64,000 bases of DNA from Nocardiopsis_C rhodophaea (GTDB taxonomy: Bacteria; Actinomycetota; Actinomycetes; Streptosporangiales; Streptosporangiaceae), in assembly GCF_039530945.1 (NCBI RefSeq), contig NZ_BAAAPC010000012.1, positions 1 through 64,000 on the forward strand, read 5' to 3'. Under the pieces are notes generated by a model. The model worked only from the letters and a program-made list of their open reading frames with translations. It was not told where the DNA came from and did no database searches. Below are positions 16,502 to 25,664 of this stretch, in pieces. The first letter of the stretch is position 1; each line of letters begins with the position of its first letter. The translations under genes were made by a program, and so were the position numbers.

Positions 16502-19500
16502 TTGCTGAATTCCACCGGTCCGACGGAACCTATCGAGTCCGCGGTGTTCACCCGAGCGGAGGGCCCCGCGCTGCGCCTGTTCGCCTTCCCCCACGCCGGG
16601 GGATACCACACCGCCTTCCGGGACTGGCCCGCTGGCCTTCCCGGCGACGTCGAACTCGTCTCCTACACCCTTCCCGGACGCGGGCGGCTGCGGGACCGGC
16701 CGCCCCTCCCGGACCGTTCCGCCATGGTCGACGCCCTCACCGAGCTGGTCCGGCGGCACGACGACGGCGCGCCCTTCGCCTTCTTCGGCCACAGCTTCGG
16801 TGCGCTGGCGGCGTTCGAAGTGTGCCGCAGGCTGGCCGAGGACTGCGGGCGCCTGCCGGACCTGCTCATGCTGTCGGCCCGCCGCGCTCCGACTCTGCCC
16901 CCGGCCTGGGGCCGCCTGGACACGGCCGACGACCGCCTGCTCGACCAAGTCCGCGAGTGGGGCCTGGTGCCCAGCGAACTCCTGGCCGACGACGAACTGC
17001 GCTCGCTCATCCTGCCACCGCTCCGGGCCGACCTCGCCTTGGACCGGGAGCGGTCCCGCGGCTCCGAGGAGCCCTCCGGCGACCGGCTCTCCGTCCCCTG
17101 CGTCGTCTACGGCGGTGCGGAGGACCGCACGACCGGTCCTGACGACCTGCGCGCCTGGCGCGCGCAGTTTACCGACGACACCCCCTTCGACCTGGAGGTC
17201 CTGCCCGGCGGGCACTTCTACACCGTCGACTCGCGCCAGGCCCTGCTCGCCAGCGTCACCCGGCACCTCGACCGCCTCCGGGCCGGCCGCCCGTCGGTCG
17301 CCGTCGCCGGACCGCGCCCCGCCGCACCGAAGCGCAGCCTGTGGGCTCGGTTCGCCGCCTGCGCCGATACCCGCCCCGATGCCCTCGCCGTGGTCGATCA
17401 CCCGCGCCGATGGACCTACCGGGAGCTGGCGGAACGCTCGGTCGTGCTGGCCGGCGACCTGGCCGCCCGGGGCACCGCCAAGGGCGACACCGTGGGCATC
17501 CTGCTGCCGAGCTCCGCCGAGTACTGCGCCGCCCTGCTGAGCTGCTTCGCCCTCGGCGCTCCCGCCTGCCTGCTGGAGCGCACCTGGCCGCCCTCGCTGC
17601 TGCGCCGGTTCTTGGACAGCGCCGGGGTGCGGACCGTGGTCACCACCTCGGAGCTCGCCGCGCGCCTCCCCGACGATTTCCGAACTCCCGGCCGGACCCT
17701 GCTGCTCGACCCGGACGCTCCTCCGCCCGCCCGCCACCCCGACGCGGAGCCTCCGGACCTCCCGGACGTCGACCCGTCCGACATCGCGATGATCTCGATG
17801 ACGAGCGGGACCACCGGCACCCCCAAGGCCGTACTCAACACCCATGAGGGCTGCCTCTACTGCTTCGACGCGCGCTACGAGCGCCACCCCTACGCAAGCG
17901 ACTCCCGCGACGGCCTCAACGTGTTCTTCGCCTGGGAGTGCCTCCGACCCCTCCTGCGAGGCCGACCGGCGGCCGTCATCCCGGACGACGCGATCCTGGA
18001 TCCCGTCCGCCTGCTGCGGACCCTCGAAGAGTCCCGCATCACCCGCATCGTCATCACGCCCTCCCTCCTGGAAAGCGTCCTCGACCACCCCGCCGCCGGG
18101 CCCGATCTCGCCGCCCGCCTCGGGCACATGGAGGCCGTCTTCCTGATGGGCGAGGTGGTGCCCACCCGCGTCGTGGACAAGGCCGCCGCGCTCTTCCCAC
18201 CCGGCCCGCGCCTCATCAACGTCTACAGCACCTGGGAATGCCTCGACATCTCCTACGCGGACCTGCTCCCGCGCGCAGCAGGCGCCGCCCCCCAGCGCTC
18301 CGCCGCCCCCGTCGGCCGCATCCTGGACGGCAGCGCCGCCGCCCTCCTCGACGAGAAGGGCGACCCCGTCCCCTGGGGGAGCGTGGGCGAGCTGTACTTC
18401 TCCAGCCCCGGAGTCGCCGCCGGCTACCTGGCCGATCCCGACGCCACGGCGGAGCGCTTCGTCCCCTGCCCGGACGCCCTCGCCGACACCCCCTTCGCCG
18501 ACGCGGTCTTCTACCGCACCGGCGACCGGGCCCGCCTCCTGCCCGACGGCGGCATCGAAGTGCTGGGACGTACCGGCGACGTCGTCAAGCTCCGCGGCTT
18601 CAAGGTTTCCCTGCGCTCCGTGGAGCGCGTCCTGGAGGAAGAGCCCGGAGTCGGGCGCGCGGTCGTCCGGCCCGTCGCGGACCGGGACGCGGGGCGCCCG
18701 AGCGGCCTGGCCGCCTACATCACCGGCCACAGGGGACGGCCCTCCGAGACGGCCATGGCCGGCGTCCGGCACCGGGCCGGGCGCGACCTTCCCGAGTACG
18801 CGCGGCCGCGGCACTACATCGCGCTCGACGCCCTGCCCGTCAGCCGGAGCGGATCGCGCAAGCTCGACCTCTCAGCCCTCCCGGCGCCGCCGGACGAACC
18901 CGGCGGCTCGGGACCGGCGCGGCGCCCCTCCTCGACGGCCGAGCGACGCCTCGCTGACGTCTGGCGCGAGGTGCTCGGCGTCCGGGACGTCGGCCCCGAC
19001 GACGACTTCTTCGCCCTGGGCGGCGACTCCCTCCAGGCCGCACGGCTGTCCGGACTCCTCGCCGAGCGCTACGGGGTCACGCTGCCGGTCGTGGACGTCT
19101 TCGAGGCCACAACGCTGGGCGCGATGGCCGACCGCTGCTCCGGCGGGCGCACCACCGCCCCGGCCGCCCCGCGGACGCAGTCGGCGACCCCCGGCGGCGA
19201 GCCGCCCCGGCTGGCCGTCGTCGGCATGGCCGGGCGCTTCCCCGGCGCCCCGACCGTCGCCGACTTCTGGGCCAACCTCACGGCGGGCACCGACTCGCTG
19301 ACCGTCTTCTCCCGCGACGACCTGCGCCGAAAGGGCGTCCCCGAGGAGGTCCTGTCACACCCCGAATGGGTGCCCGCCGCCCAGCTCGTGGACGACCCGG
19401 ACGCGTTCGACGCCGGGTTCTGGGGGATCGGCCGGCGCGAGGCCGTGCTCATGGACCCCCAGCACCGGCTGTTCGCCGAGACCGCCTGGTCCGCCCTGGA

Positions 19501-22500
19501 GCAGGCGGGCTACGCCCGTCGCGACAACCCCTACCGCCGCCGCACCGGCGTCTTCGCCGCCTGCGGGATCGACGGTTACCTGATCCACCACCTCCGCGGC
19601 GGCGGCCTGACCGACCCCCTGGACCCCGGTGAGCTCTTCCTCACCGAGATCGGCAACGAGAAGGACTACATCGCCACCCGCACCGCCTACTTGCTGGACC
19701 TGGGCGGACCGGCGATGACCGTCACATCGGCGTGCAGCAGCGCCCTGGTCGCCGTGGCCGAGGCCGCCCAGTCCATCGCCACCGGCCAGTGCGACATGGC
19801 CGTCGCCGGTGCCTCGGCGGTCAATTTCCCCAACTTCGGCTACCGGTACCAGGACGGCCTGGTCGGCAGCGCGGACGGCCGCGTACGCCCCTTCGACGAG
19901 GCGGCGAGCGGGACCTTGTTCGGGGACTCCGTCGGCGCCGTCGTCCTCAAGCGGCTCGACACCGCCCTGGCCGACGGAGACCACGTGTGGGCCGTGCTCA
20001 CCGGGTTCGGCGTATCCAACGACGGCCGGATGAAGGCCGGGTACACCGCCCCCAGCGCGCGGGCGCAGGCCCAGTGCATCTCCGATGCCATCGCTATGGC
20101 CGGAATCGGCTCCGAGAGCATCTCCTACGTCGAGTGCCACGCGACCGCGACGCACATCGGCGACGCCATCGAGATCAGCGGCCTGCGGACCGCCTTCGAG
20201 GAGCACCGCGGCGACCCCGGGTCCGCCCTGCCCACCGGCGGCTGTGCCATCGGCAGTGTCAAGGGCAACATCGGCCACGCCAACTGCGCGGCCGGGATCA
20301 CCGGATTCATCAAGACCGTTCTGTGCCTTCACCACCGCACACTCGTACCGACGGTGAACTTCCAGGAGCTCAACCCCAAGCTGGTCGGCCACGTCGACTG
20401 CGAGGGCTCGCCCTTCACCGTCCAGCGGGCGTGCGCGGAATGGGCCGCCCCCGCAGGCGGGGCGCCCCGCCGGGCCGGGGTGTCGAGCTTCGGGATCGGC
20501 GGCACCAACGCGCACGTCATCCTCGAAGAGGCGTCCGCGCCGCCGCGCGGCGGTTCCGAGGAGCAGCACCACAACCGCGCCCGCCCGCTCCATCTGGTGA
20601 CGGTGTCCGCCCGGAGCGCGGCCGCGCTCCGGCGCAACGCCGACGCCCTCACCGACCACTTCCGCGGCCTCCCGTCCGAGGAGATCGGGCCGACCGTGCG
20701 CGCCCTGCACCTGACCCGGGAGGCGCACCCGCTGCGCGCCGCCGTCGTCGCGGGCGCGGACGGTTCCGGACTCGACGCCCTCCGCGGCGCCGAGGCACCG
20801 CCGCGGAGCGCGGACGCTCGCCCGAACCACGGCGCGGCCGTGGCGCTCTGCTTCTCCGGCCAGGGCTCGCAGACGCCGGGCATGGCGCGCGGACTGTACC
20901 GGGGGCGCGCGGACGGCGGCCGCTTCCGGCTGCACTTCGACGCGGCGTGCGCCGCCATGGCCCCGCACCTGCGGGAGGACCCGGCGCCGCTCGTCCTCGG
21001 CGCCGACGAGGCGTCCCTCCGGCGGCCGGTCGCGGCGCAGTGCGGGCTGTTCGCGGTCGAGTACGCCATCGCGCGCACCCTGGCGGACATCGGTGTGCGC
21101 CCCGTCGCGGTGGCGGGCCACAGCATCGGCGAGTACGCGGCGGCGACCGTGTCGGGCCTGCTCACCCTCGACGAGGCGGCCCTGCTCGTGGCGGTGCGCG
21201 CGGGGGCCACCGAGGAGCTGCTCCCCGCCGACGGCGGCGGCATGCTCAGCGTCGTCGGCGATGAGGACCGGCTCGCGGAATGGGCGGACGGCCGCAGCGG
21301 CCTGTGGACCGCCGCATGGAACGCCCCCGGCCGCACCGTCCTGTCCGGTGAGCGCGCCGTTCTGGGCACGGCCCGGGAGGAGCTGGAGGCGCTCGGGTTC
21401 ACCTGCAGGAAGGTCCCGGTGTCCCATGCCTTCCACAGCGGCCTCATGGCGCCGGTCGCCGAACGGCTCGCCGAGGCGGCCCGCGGCGTGCCCGCCCGTA
21501 CGCCCGACGTGCCGACCGCCGCCAACCTCACCGGCACCTGGTTCGACGCGCGCCACCGGCCCGCCGACTACTGGACGGCGCACATGCTGGAGCCGGTCCG
21601 GTGGAGCGAGGACGTCGGCACCCTCCTCAAGTGGGAGCCGGACGTGCTCCTGGAGGTCGGGCCGGGCGGCGTCCTCACCTCGTTCGCGCACAAGCGCCTG
21701 AAGGGCGAGGGCGCGGCCGGGAGCGTGCCCGTCCCGCTCGCCTGCCTGCCGGGTGCCGCGGATCCGGAGCGCGACGACGAGGAGGACCTCCTGCACGCTG
21801 TGGGAGCGCTCTGGTGCCGCGGCGTGGACCTGGACTTCGCCGCCCTCCACGCGGGCGAGGACACCGCACCGGGCCGCCCCCGCCCCCTGCTTCCCACGTA
21901 CGCCTTCGACCGGACCCGCTACTGGACCCGGCCGGAGGCCAGTGCCTACGTCGACACCGAACCCGTCGACACCACCCCCGAGCGGTCGGCGGCCGACGCC
22001 GCGGCCGACCGGCCGGACCCGGCACCCCGGCGCCTTGTCCGCTCCGGCTCCCGCCCCGCCTCGGCGGTCCGCCTCTACTGCTTCCCCTACGCCGGCGGCG
22101 ACGCCGCCGCCTTCCGCGCCTGGGCCCGAACGGCGCCCGACTGGCTGGACATCGTCGCTGTGGAGCCGGCCCGGCGCGCCGCGGACCGCCCCGCTGGGCC
22201 GCTCGACGACACGCACGACCTGGAGGAGGTCGCCGCCGCCGTGCGTGCGGACGCGGGCGCCGACCCGGTGGCGTTCTGCGGGCTCAGCTCGGGCGCCTCG
22301 ACCGCCCTGGACCTGCTGAGCGGTCCCCTCGCGGACTGGGCGCTCAGCGGGCGCCTCGCCGCCCTCTGCGCCGTGGGCCGTGCGCCGATCACCCCCGCGG
22401 CCGCGGCACCGGAGTGCCCGCCCGACTCCTACCTCATGGTTCCCGACGAGGTGTGCGGCGACCCCGACTGGCGGCGCTCCGTGCTGCCCCTCCTGCTGGC

Positions 22501-24322
22501 CGACCTCGACGCCGACGGCCGTGCCGAGCGGCGGATCACCGACCGCATGCGCCGCACGGACGTCCGGGTGGTCGACTGCCCGCTGCAGATCCACTGCGGC
22601 ACCGACGACCCCGCGTTCCCCGCGGCCGCCGCGGAGGAATGGGCGGAGGTGACCACCGCCCCGCTGGCCGAGGTGCGCCTGCACGAGGGCGGGCACGACT
22701 TCATGCTGGCGCACCGGGACCGCATTCTGGAGCACCTCGCCGACCTGCTGGAGCGGCTCCTCCCGGATGCCGTCGCGGCCCCCGGGGCGGCCGAGCGGGT
22801 CCTGCACGATGTGCGCTGGGTGCCCGCGGGCCCGCCACCAGCGGGCGCTGCGTCCCCCGGCGTCCCCCGCGTCGACCTCGCCGAGGCGGGCCCCGAAGCG
22901 GCCGCGCGCTCGCTCACCGCCGCCTTGGACGGCGACGGTGCGGTGGCCGGACTCGTCTGCCGGACCATTGAGGACGCGGACCCGGCCCGGGTCTGCGCCG
23001 ACCTCCTGCACGTCCTGCGGGCCCTCGCCGCGGCCGAAGCCAGCGGGCGGCTCGTCCTGCTGCTCCCCGCGTGCGCCGAGAGCGGCCTGGCCGCGGGCCT
23101 GACCCGGTCCCTGGTCCTGGAGGAGCCCGGCCTCGCGGTGCAGCGCCTCTACGTGCACGAGTGGTCCGACGACGGCTCGGGCGGGACCGCCGCGCTCCTC
23201 GACCGAGCGCTCGGCCTTCCCGGCGAGCCCGACCTGCTGCACCGCGGCGGTCCGCTGCTCGCCGCGCGGCTCCTCCCCCTCCCGCTCCCCGAGCTGCCGC
23301 CCGGCACCCTCGGCGCCGCCCGCGGTTCCTACCTGATCACCGGGGGCACCGGGGGCATCGGCCGCGCCGTCGCGGACTGGCTGATCGGCGCCCAAGGGGT
23401 CCCTCCGGAACGGATCGTGGCCACCGGGCGGTCCGCGCCCCGCGGCCTGCGCCCGGGCGTCCGCTTCCTGCGGGCCGACCTGTCGGCGGGCATCTCCCCG
23501 GACGCCGTCGCCGCCCGGACCGGCCCCCTCGCCGGCGTCTTCCACCTCGCCGGCGCTCTGGACGACGGTGTGCTGCGCGGACTGGACGCCGCCCGCTTCC
23601 CGCCGGTCCTGGCGCCCAAGCTCGCCCTGCGCGATCTGGCGAAGGCGGCGCGAGCGGCCCGCGCCCCCTGGATCGTCGCCTTCTCCTCCACCAGCGCGCT
23701 GCTCGGGTCGCCTGGGCAGGCCAACTACGCCGCGGCCAACGCCTGGATGGACGCGCACGCCGCGTGGGGTACCGAACCCGGCGGTCCGGACGTCATCGCC
23801 GTGGACTGGGGCAGTTGGGGCGGCGTCGGCATGGCCGCCCGCGATCCCAGGGCGCAGCGGGCGGCGGAGGCCGCCGGGGAGGCGCCGCTGGGCACGGGGA
23901 CGGCGCTGAGCATGCTCGGCCGGATCGTCGGAGCGGCGCTGGCCGGGGGAACCGGCGGGCGCCACCACGCGGTGTGCGACGTCGACTGGGCGCGCAGTCC
24001 GTGGGCGGGCGCGCCGCTCGTGTCCGCGCTGCCCGCCCCCGCCGAGCGCGGGTCCGGGCGGCCGGGGCCCGCCGCCGCACCCCCGCCCGCCGGCCCCGAG
24101 GCCGGCGGTGCCGCCGAGGACGCGCTGCGCGCCGTGCTCGGCGGCTACGTGCACCGGTGGGAGGAGTCGGAACGCCTCGCGGCCCTGGGCCTGGACTCGC
24201 TCGACTTCGCGCGGATGAGAACCGACCTGGCCCGACGCCTCGGCAAGGAGGTCCCCTTGAAGGTCATCGCCGACCCCGGACAGACCCTGGGCGAGCTGTG
24301 CTCGGCCCTCGCGGAGTACTGA
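16502..24322 (+). CDS. Hybrid NRPS-PKS megasynthase: TE-A-PCP-KS-AT-TE-KR-ACP (BurA-like)
   Basis: 2606 residues from a TTG start preceded by AGGAAGGGGG ~7 nt upstream. Domains: TE-like hydrolase (GHSFG, Ser98); adenylation (TSGTTG at 434-439, Lys787); PCP (LGGDS, Ser843); KS (Cys1078 in SACSS, with both His motifs); AT (GHSIGE, Ser1541, malonyl-type HAFH); a second TE-like domain (GLSSG, Ser1929); KR (TGGTGGIG from 2280, Tyr2409); ACP (LDSLD, Ser2566). The A domain lacks the Asp that binds alpha-amino groups: Val474 replaces it, YSTWE replaces YGPTE, and the pocket reads roughly VFWVFMVDIK. The starter is therefore probably not an alpha-amino acid. One malonyl extension and ketoreduction would give a beta-hydroxy acid. 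With its neighbours, this fits DMSP loading and gonyol (3-hydroxy-5-dimethylsulfoniopentanoate) formation as in Burkholderia BurA. Two TE-like domains and none at the C-terminus is unusual. Confidence 0.93.
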   Translation: MLNSTGPTEPIESAVFTRAEGPALRLFAFPHAGGYHTAFRDWPAGLPGDVELVSYTLPGRGRLRDRPPLPDRSAMVDALTELVRRHDDGAPFAFFGHSFGALAAFEVCRRLAEDCGRLPDLLMLSARRAPTLPPAWGRLDTADDRLLDQVREWGLVPSELLADDELRSLILPPLRADLALDRERSRGSEEPSGDRLSVPCVVYGGAEDRTTGPDDLRAWRAQFTDDTPFDLEVLPGGHFYTVDSRQALLASVTRHLDRLRAGRPSVAVAGPRPAAPKRSLWARFAACADTRPDALAVVDHPRRWTYRELAERSVVLAGDLAARGTAKGDTVGILLPSSAEYCAALLSCFALGAPACLLERTWPPSLLRRFLDSAGVRTVVTTSELAARLPDDFRTPGRTLLLDPDAPPPARHPDAEPPDLPDVDPSDIAMISMTSGTTGTPKAVLNTHEGCLYCFDARYERHPYASDSRDGLNVFFAWECLRPLLRGRPAAVIPDDAILDPVRLLRTLEESRITRIVITPSLLESVLDHPAAGPDLAARLGHMEAVFLMGEVVPTRVVDKAAALFPPGPRLINVYSTWECLDISYADLLPRAAGAAPQRSAAPVGRILDGSAAALLDEKGDPVPWGSVGELYFSSPGVAAGYLADPDATAERFVPCPDALADTPFADAVFYRTGDRARLLPDGGIEVLGRTGDVVKLRGFKVSLRSVERVLEEEPGVGRAVVRPVADRDAGRPSGLAAYITGHRGRPSETAMAGVRHRAGRDLPEYARPRHYIALDALPVSRSGSRKLDLSALPAPPDEPGGSGPARRPSSTAERRLADVWREVLGVRDVGPDDDFFALGGDSLQAARLSGLLAERYGVTLPVVDVFEATTLGAMADRCSGGRTTAPAAPRTQSATPGGEPPRLAVVGMAGRFPGAPTVADFWANLTAGTDSLTVFSRDDLRRKGVPEEVLSHPEWVPAAQLVDDPDAFDAGFWGIGRREAVLMDPQHRLFAETAWSALEQAGYARRDNPYRRRTGVFAACGIDGYLIHHLRGGGLTDPLDPGELFLTEIGNEKDYIATRTAYLLDLGGPAMTVTSACSSALVAVAEAAQSIATGQCDMAVAGASAVNFPNFGYRYQDGLVGSADGRVRPFDEAASGTLFGDSVGAVVLKRLDTALADGDHVWAVLTGFGVSNDGRMKAGYTAPSARAQAQCISDAIAMAGIGSESISYVECHATATHIGDAIEISGLRTAFEEHRGDPGSALPTGGCAIGSVKGNIGHANCAAGITGFIKTVLCLHHRTLVPTVNFQELNPKLVGHVDCEGSPFTVQRACAEWAAPAGGAPRRAGVSSFGIGGTNAHVILEEASAPPRGGSEEQHHNRARPLHLVTVSARSAAALRRNADALTDHFRGLPSEEIGPTVRALHLTREAHPLRAAVVAGADGSGLDALRGAEAPPRSADARPNHGAAVALCFSGQGSQTPGMARGLYRGRADGGRFRLHFDAACAAMAPHLREDPAPLVLGADEASLRRPVAAQCGLFAVEYAIARTLADIGVRPVAVAGHSIGEYAAATVSGLLTLDEAALLVAVRAGATEELLPADGGGMLSVVGDEDRLAEWADGRSGLWTAAWNAPGRTVLSGERAVLGTAREELEALGFTCRKVPVSHAFHSGLMAPVAERLAEAARGVPARTPDVPTAANLTGTWFDARHRPADYWTAHMLEPVRWSEDVGTLLKWEPDVLLEVGPGGVLTSFAHKRLKGEGAAGSVPVPLACLPGAADPERDDEEDLLHAVGALWCRGVDLDFAALHAGEDTAPGRPRPLLPTYAFDRTRYWTRPEASAYVDTEPVDTTPERSAADAAADRPDPAPRRLVRSGSRPASAVRLYCFPYAGGDAAAFRAWARTAPDWLDIVAVEPARRAADRPAGPLDDTHDLEEVAAAVRADAGADPVAFCGLSSGASTALDLLSGPLADWALSGRLAALCAVGRAPITPAAAAPECPPDSYLMVPDEVCGDPDWRRSVLPLLLADLDADGRAERRITDRMRRTDVRVVDCPLQIHCGTDDPAFPAAAAEEWAEVTTAPLAEVRLHEGGHDFMLAHRDRILEHLADLLERLLPDAVAAPGAAERVLHDVRWVPAGPPPAGAASPGVPRVDLAEAGPEAAARSLTAALDGDGAVAGLVCRTIEDADPARVCADLLHVLRALAAAEASGRLVLLLPACAESGLAAGLTRSLVLEEPGLAVQRLYVHEWSDDGSGGTAALLDRALGLPGEPDLLHRGGPLLAARLLPLPLPELPPGTLGAARGSYLITGGTGGIGRAVADWLIGAQGVPPERIVATGRSAPRGLRPGVRFLRADLSAGISPDAVAARTGPLAGVFHLAGALDDGVLRGLDAARFPPVLAPKLALRDLAKAARAARAPWIVAFSSTSALLGSPGQANYAAANAWMDAHAAWGTEPGGPDVIAVDWGSWGGVGMAARDPRAQRAAEAAGEAPLGTGTALSMLGRIVGAALAGGTGGRHHAVCDVDWARSPWAGAPLVSALPAPAERGSGRPGPAAAPPPAGPEAGGAAEDALRAVLGGYVHRWEESERLAALGLDSLDFARMRTDLARRLGKEVPLKVIADPGQTLGELCSALAEY

Positions 24323-24323
24323 C

Positions 24324-25664
24324 ATGGCCGCCCCCTCCTCCGGACGGAGCCGGGTCCGGGCGCAGGACCGGGCCGACCCCGGCGCGCCCCTGAGTCCCCG
24401 GCAGGCCGAAGGGCACCTGCGGGCGGCCGTCCACCGCGCCGCGGACGCCCCGGCCACCGAGGCGCTGAGCGCTCTGCTGGCCCCGCGGTCCGCTCACGCC
24501 CTGCGCCGCCTGCACGACGCCGAGCGCTCCGACCGCTTCGAGGGGGCGGCGCGCCTCTACCGCACCGCCGTCGACGCGTGCCTCGCCCCCGTCCTGTCCG
24601 GCATCGCCGGCGGGCGGCCGGCGGGGCGGGCCGAGATCGCGCTGCTCACCGCGGCCGTGCACGGCGACCCGCTCCAGGCCGCCTTCGCCCCGCCGGGCGG
24701 GCACGCCGACTCCGGCCGCGCCGCGCTGGAGCGGGTCCGCCTGCTGCGCGGCGCCTGGCCGACGTTCGCCGACTGGTGGCGCGGCTACTTCCCCGGCGCC
24801 GAGGGCCCGCCTCCCCCGGTCGCCGACCTCTGGCGCCTCCACCTCCCCTTCTGCCAGTGGATCGTCCGTGAGCGGGAACGGCGGCGCCCCGGAGGGATGC
24901 TCCTCGTCGGCTTCAACGGCAGCCCGGGCGCGGGCAAGACGGTCCTCACCAACGCCTTGGCCGCGGTACTGAACACCGTCCTCGACCCCGAAGCCGACGG
25001 CCGAGCGGTCGCGTGCAGCGGCGACGACTGGTACCTGCCCAGGGCCGACCGGGAGGCGCTGAAGGCGCACGGCTACGACCCCGGCGCCCCCGGTGTCTCC
25101 AACCGCGGCGCCCCCGGCACGCACGACATGGCCTGGTTCGCCCGCAACCTGCGCGAGATGGAGAACAGCACCCCGCGCAGCCGCATCGCCCTGGCGCGCT
25201 TCGACAAGCGCACCGACGACCGCCCCGCCGGCGCCGCCGGACGGCGCGAGGTGCGCGGCAAGGTCGCCGTCTGCCTCTTCGACCTGTGGTACGCGGGCGC
25301 CCGTACCGGCGCCGACCCGGCCCTGATGCCCCCGGGCCTGCAGCGCGGCGCCGCCGCGGCGCTGCGCGAGTGGGCCCCGGTGTTCGCCCGGATGGATGCG
25401 CTGTGGGGCTTCGACTGGCCGCCCTACGAGCGCATGCTCCGGGAGCGCGAGGAGCAGGAGGCGCTGACCGCGCTCCGCCGGGGCGCCCCCGGCATGAGCA
25501 CGCGGGCCGTCCACGCCTTCATGGACTATCTGGTCCGGCGCACGTGGGACTGGCGGAGCACGTCGCCCGTCCCGCCCGACGCGTCGGTCACGTTCCGCGC
25601 CTGGCGCGACGTCGAGCACCGGGTGATCGCAGTGCACAGGGGACAGGGAAGGGGAGAAGTGTGA
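24324..25664 (+). CDS. D-glycerate 3-kinase-like (GLYK-type) P-loop kinase
   Basis: 446 residues. The C-terminal half is a P-loop kinase resembling D-glycerate 3-kinase: Walker A GSPGAGKT (G199-T206), SGDDWYLPRADREAL (family: S-DDFYL..), RGAPGTHD (family: RG.PGTHD) and VCLFDLWYAG (family: VLFEGWCVG). The N-terminal ~190 residues are Ala/Arg-rich and not recognised. The gene starts one base after the megasynthase stop and its own stop overlaps the next GTG by 4 nt, so it is embedded in the operon. Known relatives phosphorylate the primary hydroxyl of glycerate. Here a likely substrate is a 2,3-dihydroxy acid made by the upstream pathway, whose C2-C3 unit resembles glycerate. That substrate is inferred, not shown. 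Confidence 0.8.
   Translation: MAAPSSGRSRVRAQDRADPGAPLSPRQAEGHLRAAVHRAADAPATEALSALLAPRSAHALRRLHDAERSDRFEGAARLYRTAVDACLAPVLSGIAGGRPAGRAEIALLTAAVHGDPLQAAFAPPGGHADSGRAALERVRLLRGAWPTFADWWRGYFPGAEGPPPPVADLWRLHLPFCQWIVRERERRRPGGMLLVGFNGSPGAGKTVLTNALAAVLNTVLDPEADGRAVACSGDDWYLPRADREALKAHGYDPGAPGVSNRGAPGTHDMAWFARNLREMENSTPRSRIALARFDKRTDDRPAGAAGRREVRGKVAVCLFDLWYAGARTGADPALMPPGLQRGAAAALREWAPVFARMDALWGFDWPPYERMLREREEQEALTALRRGAPGMSTRAVHAFMDYLVRRTWDWRSTSPVPPDASVTFRAWRDVEHRVIAVHRGQGRGEV

Noticed and set aside
19355..24457. 1700-codon minus-strand frame, and the 803-codon one at 16403-18814
   Set aside because: Antisense shadows of the hybrid megasynthase; no recognisable sequence.
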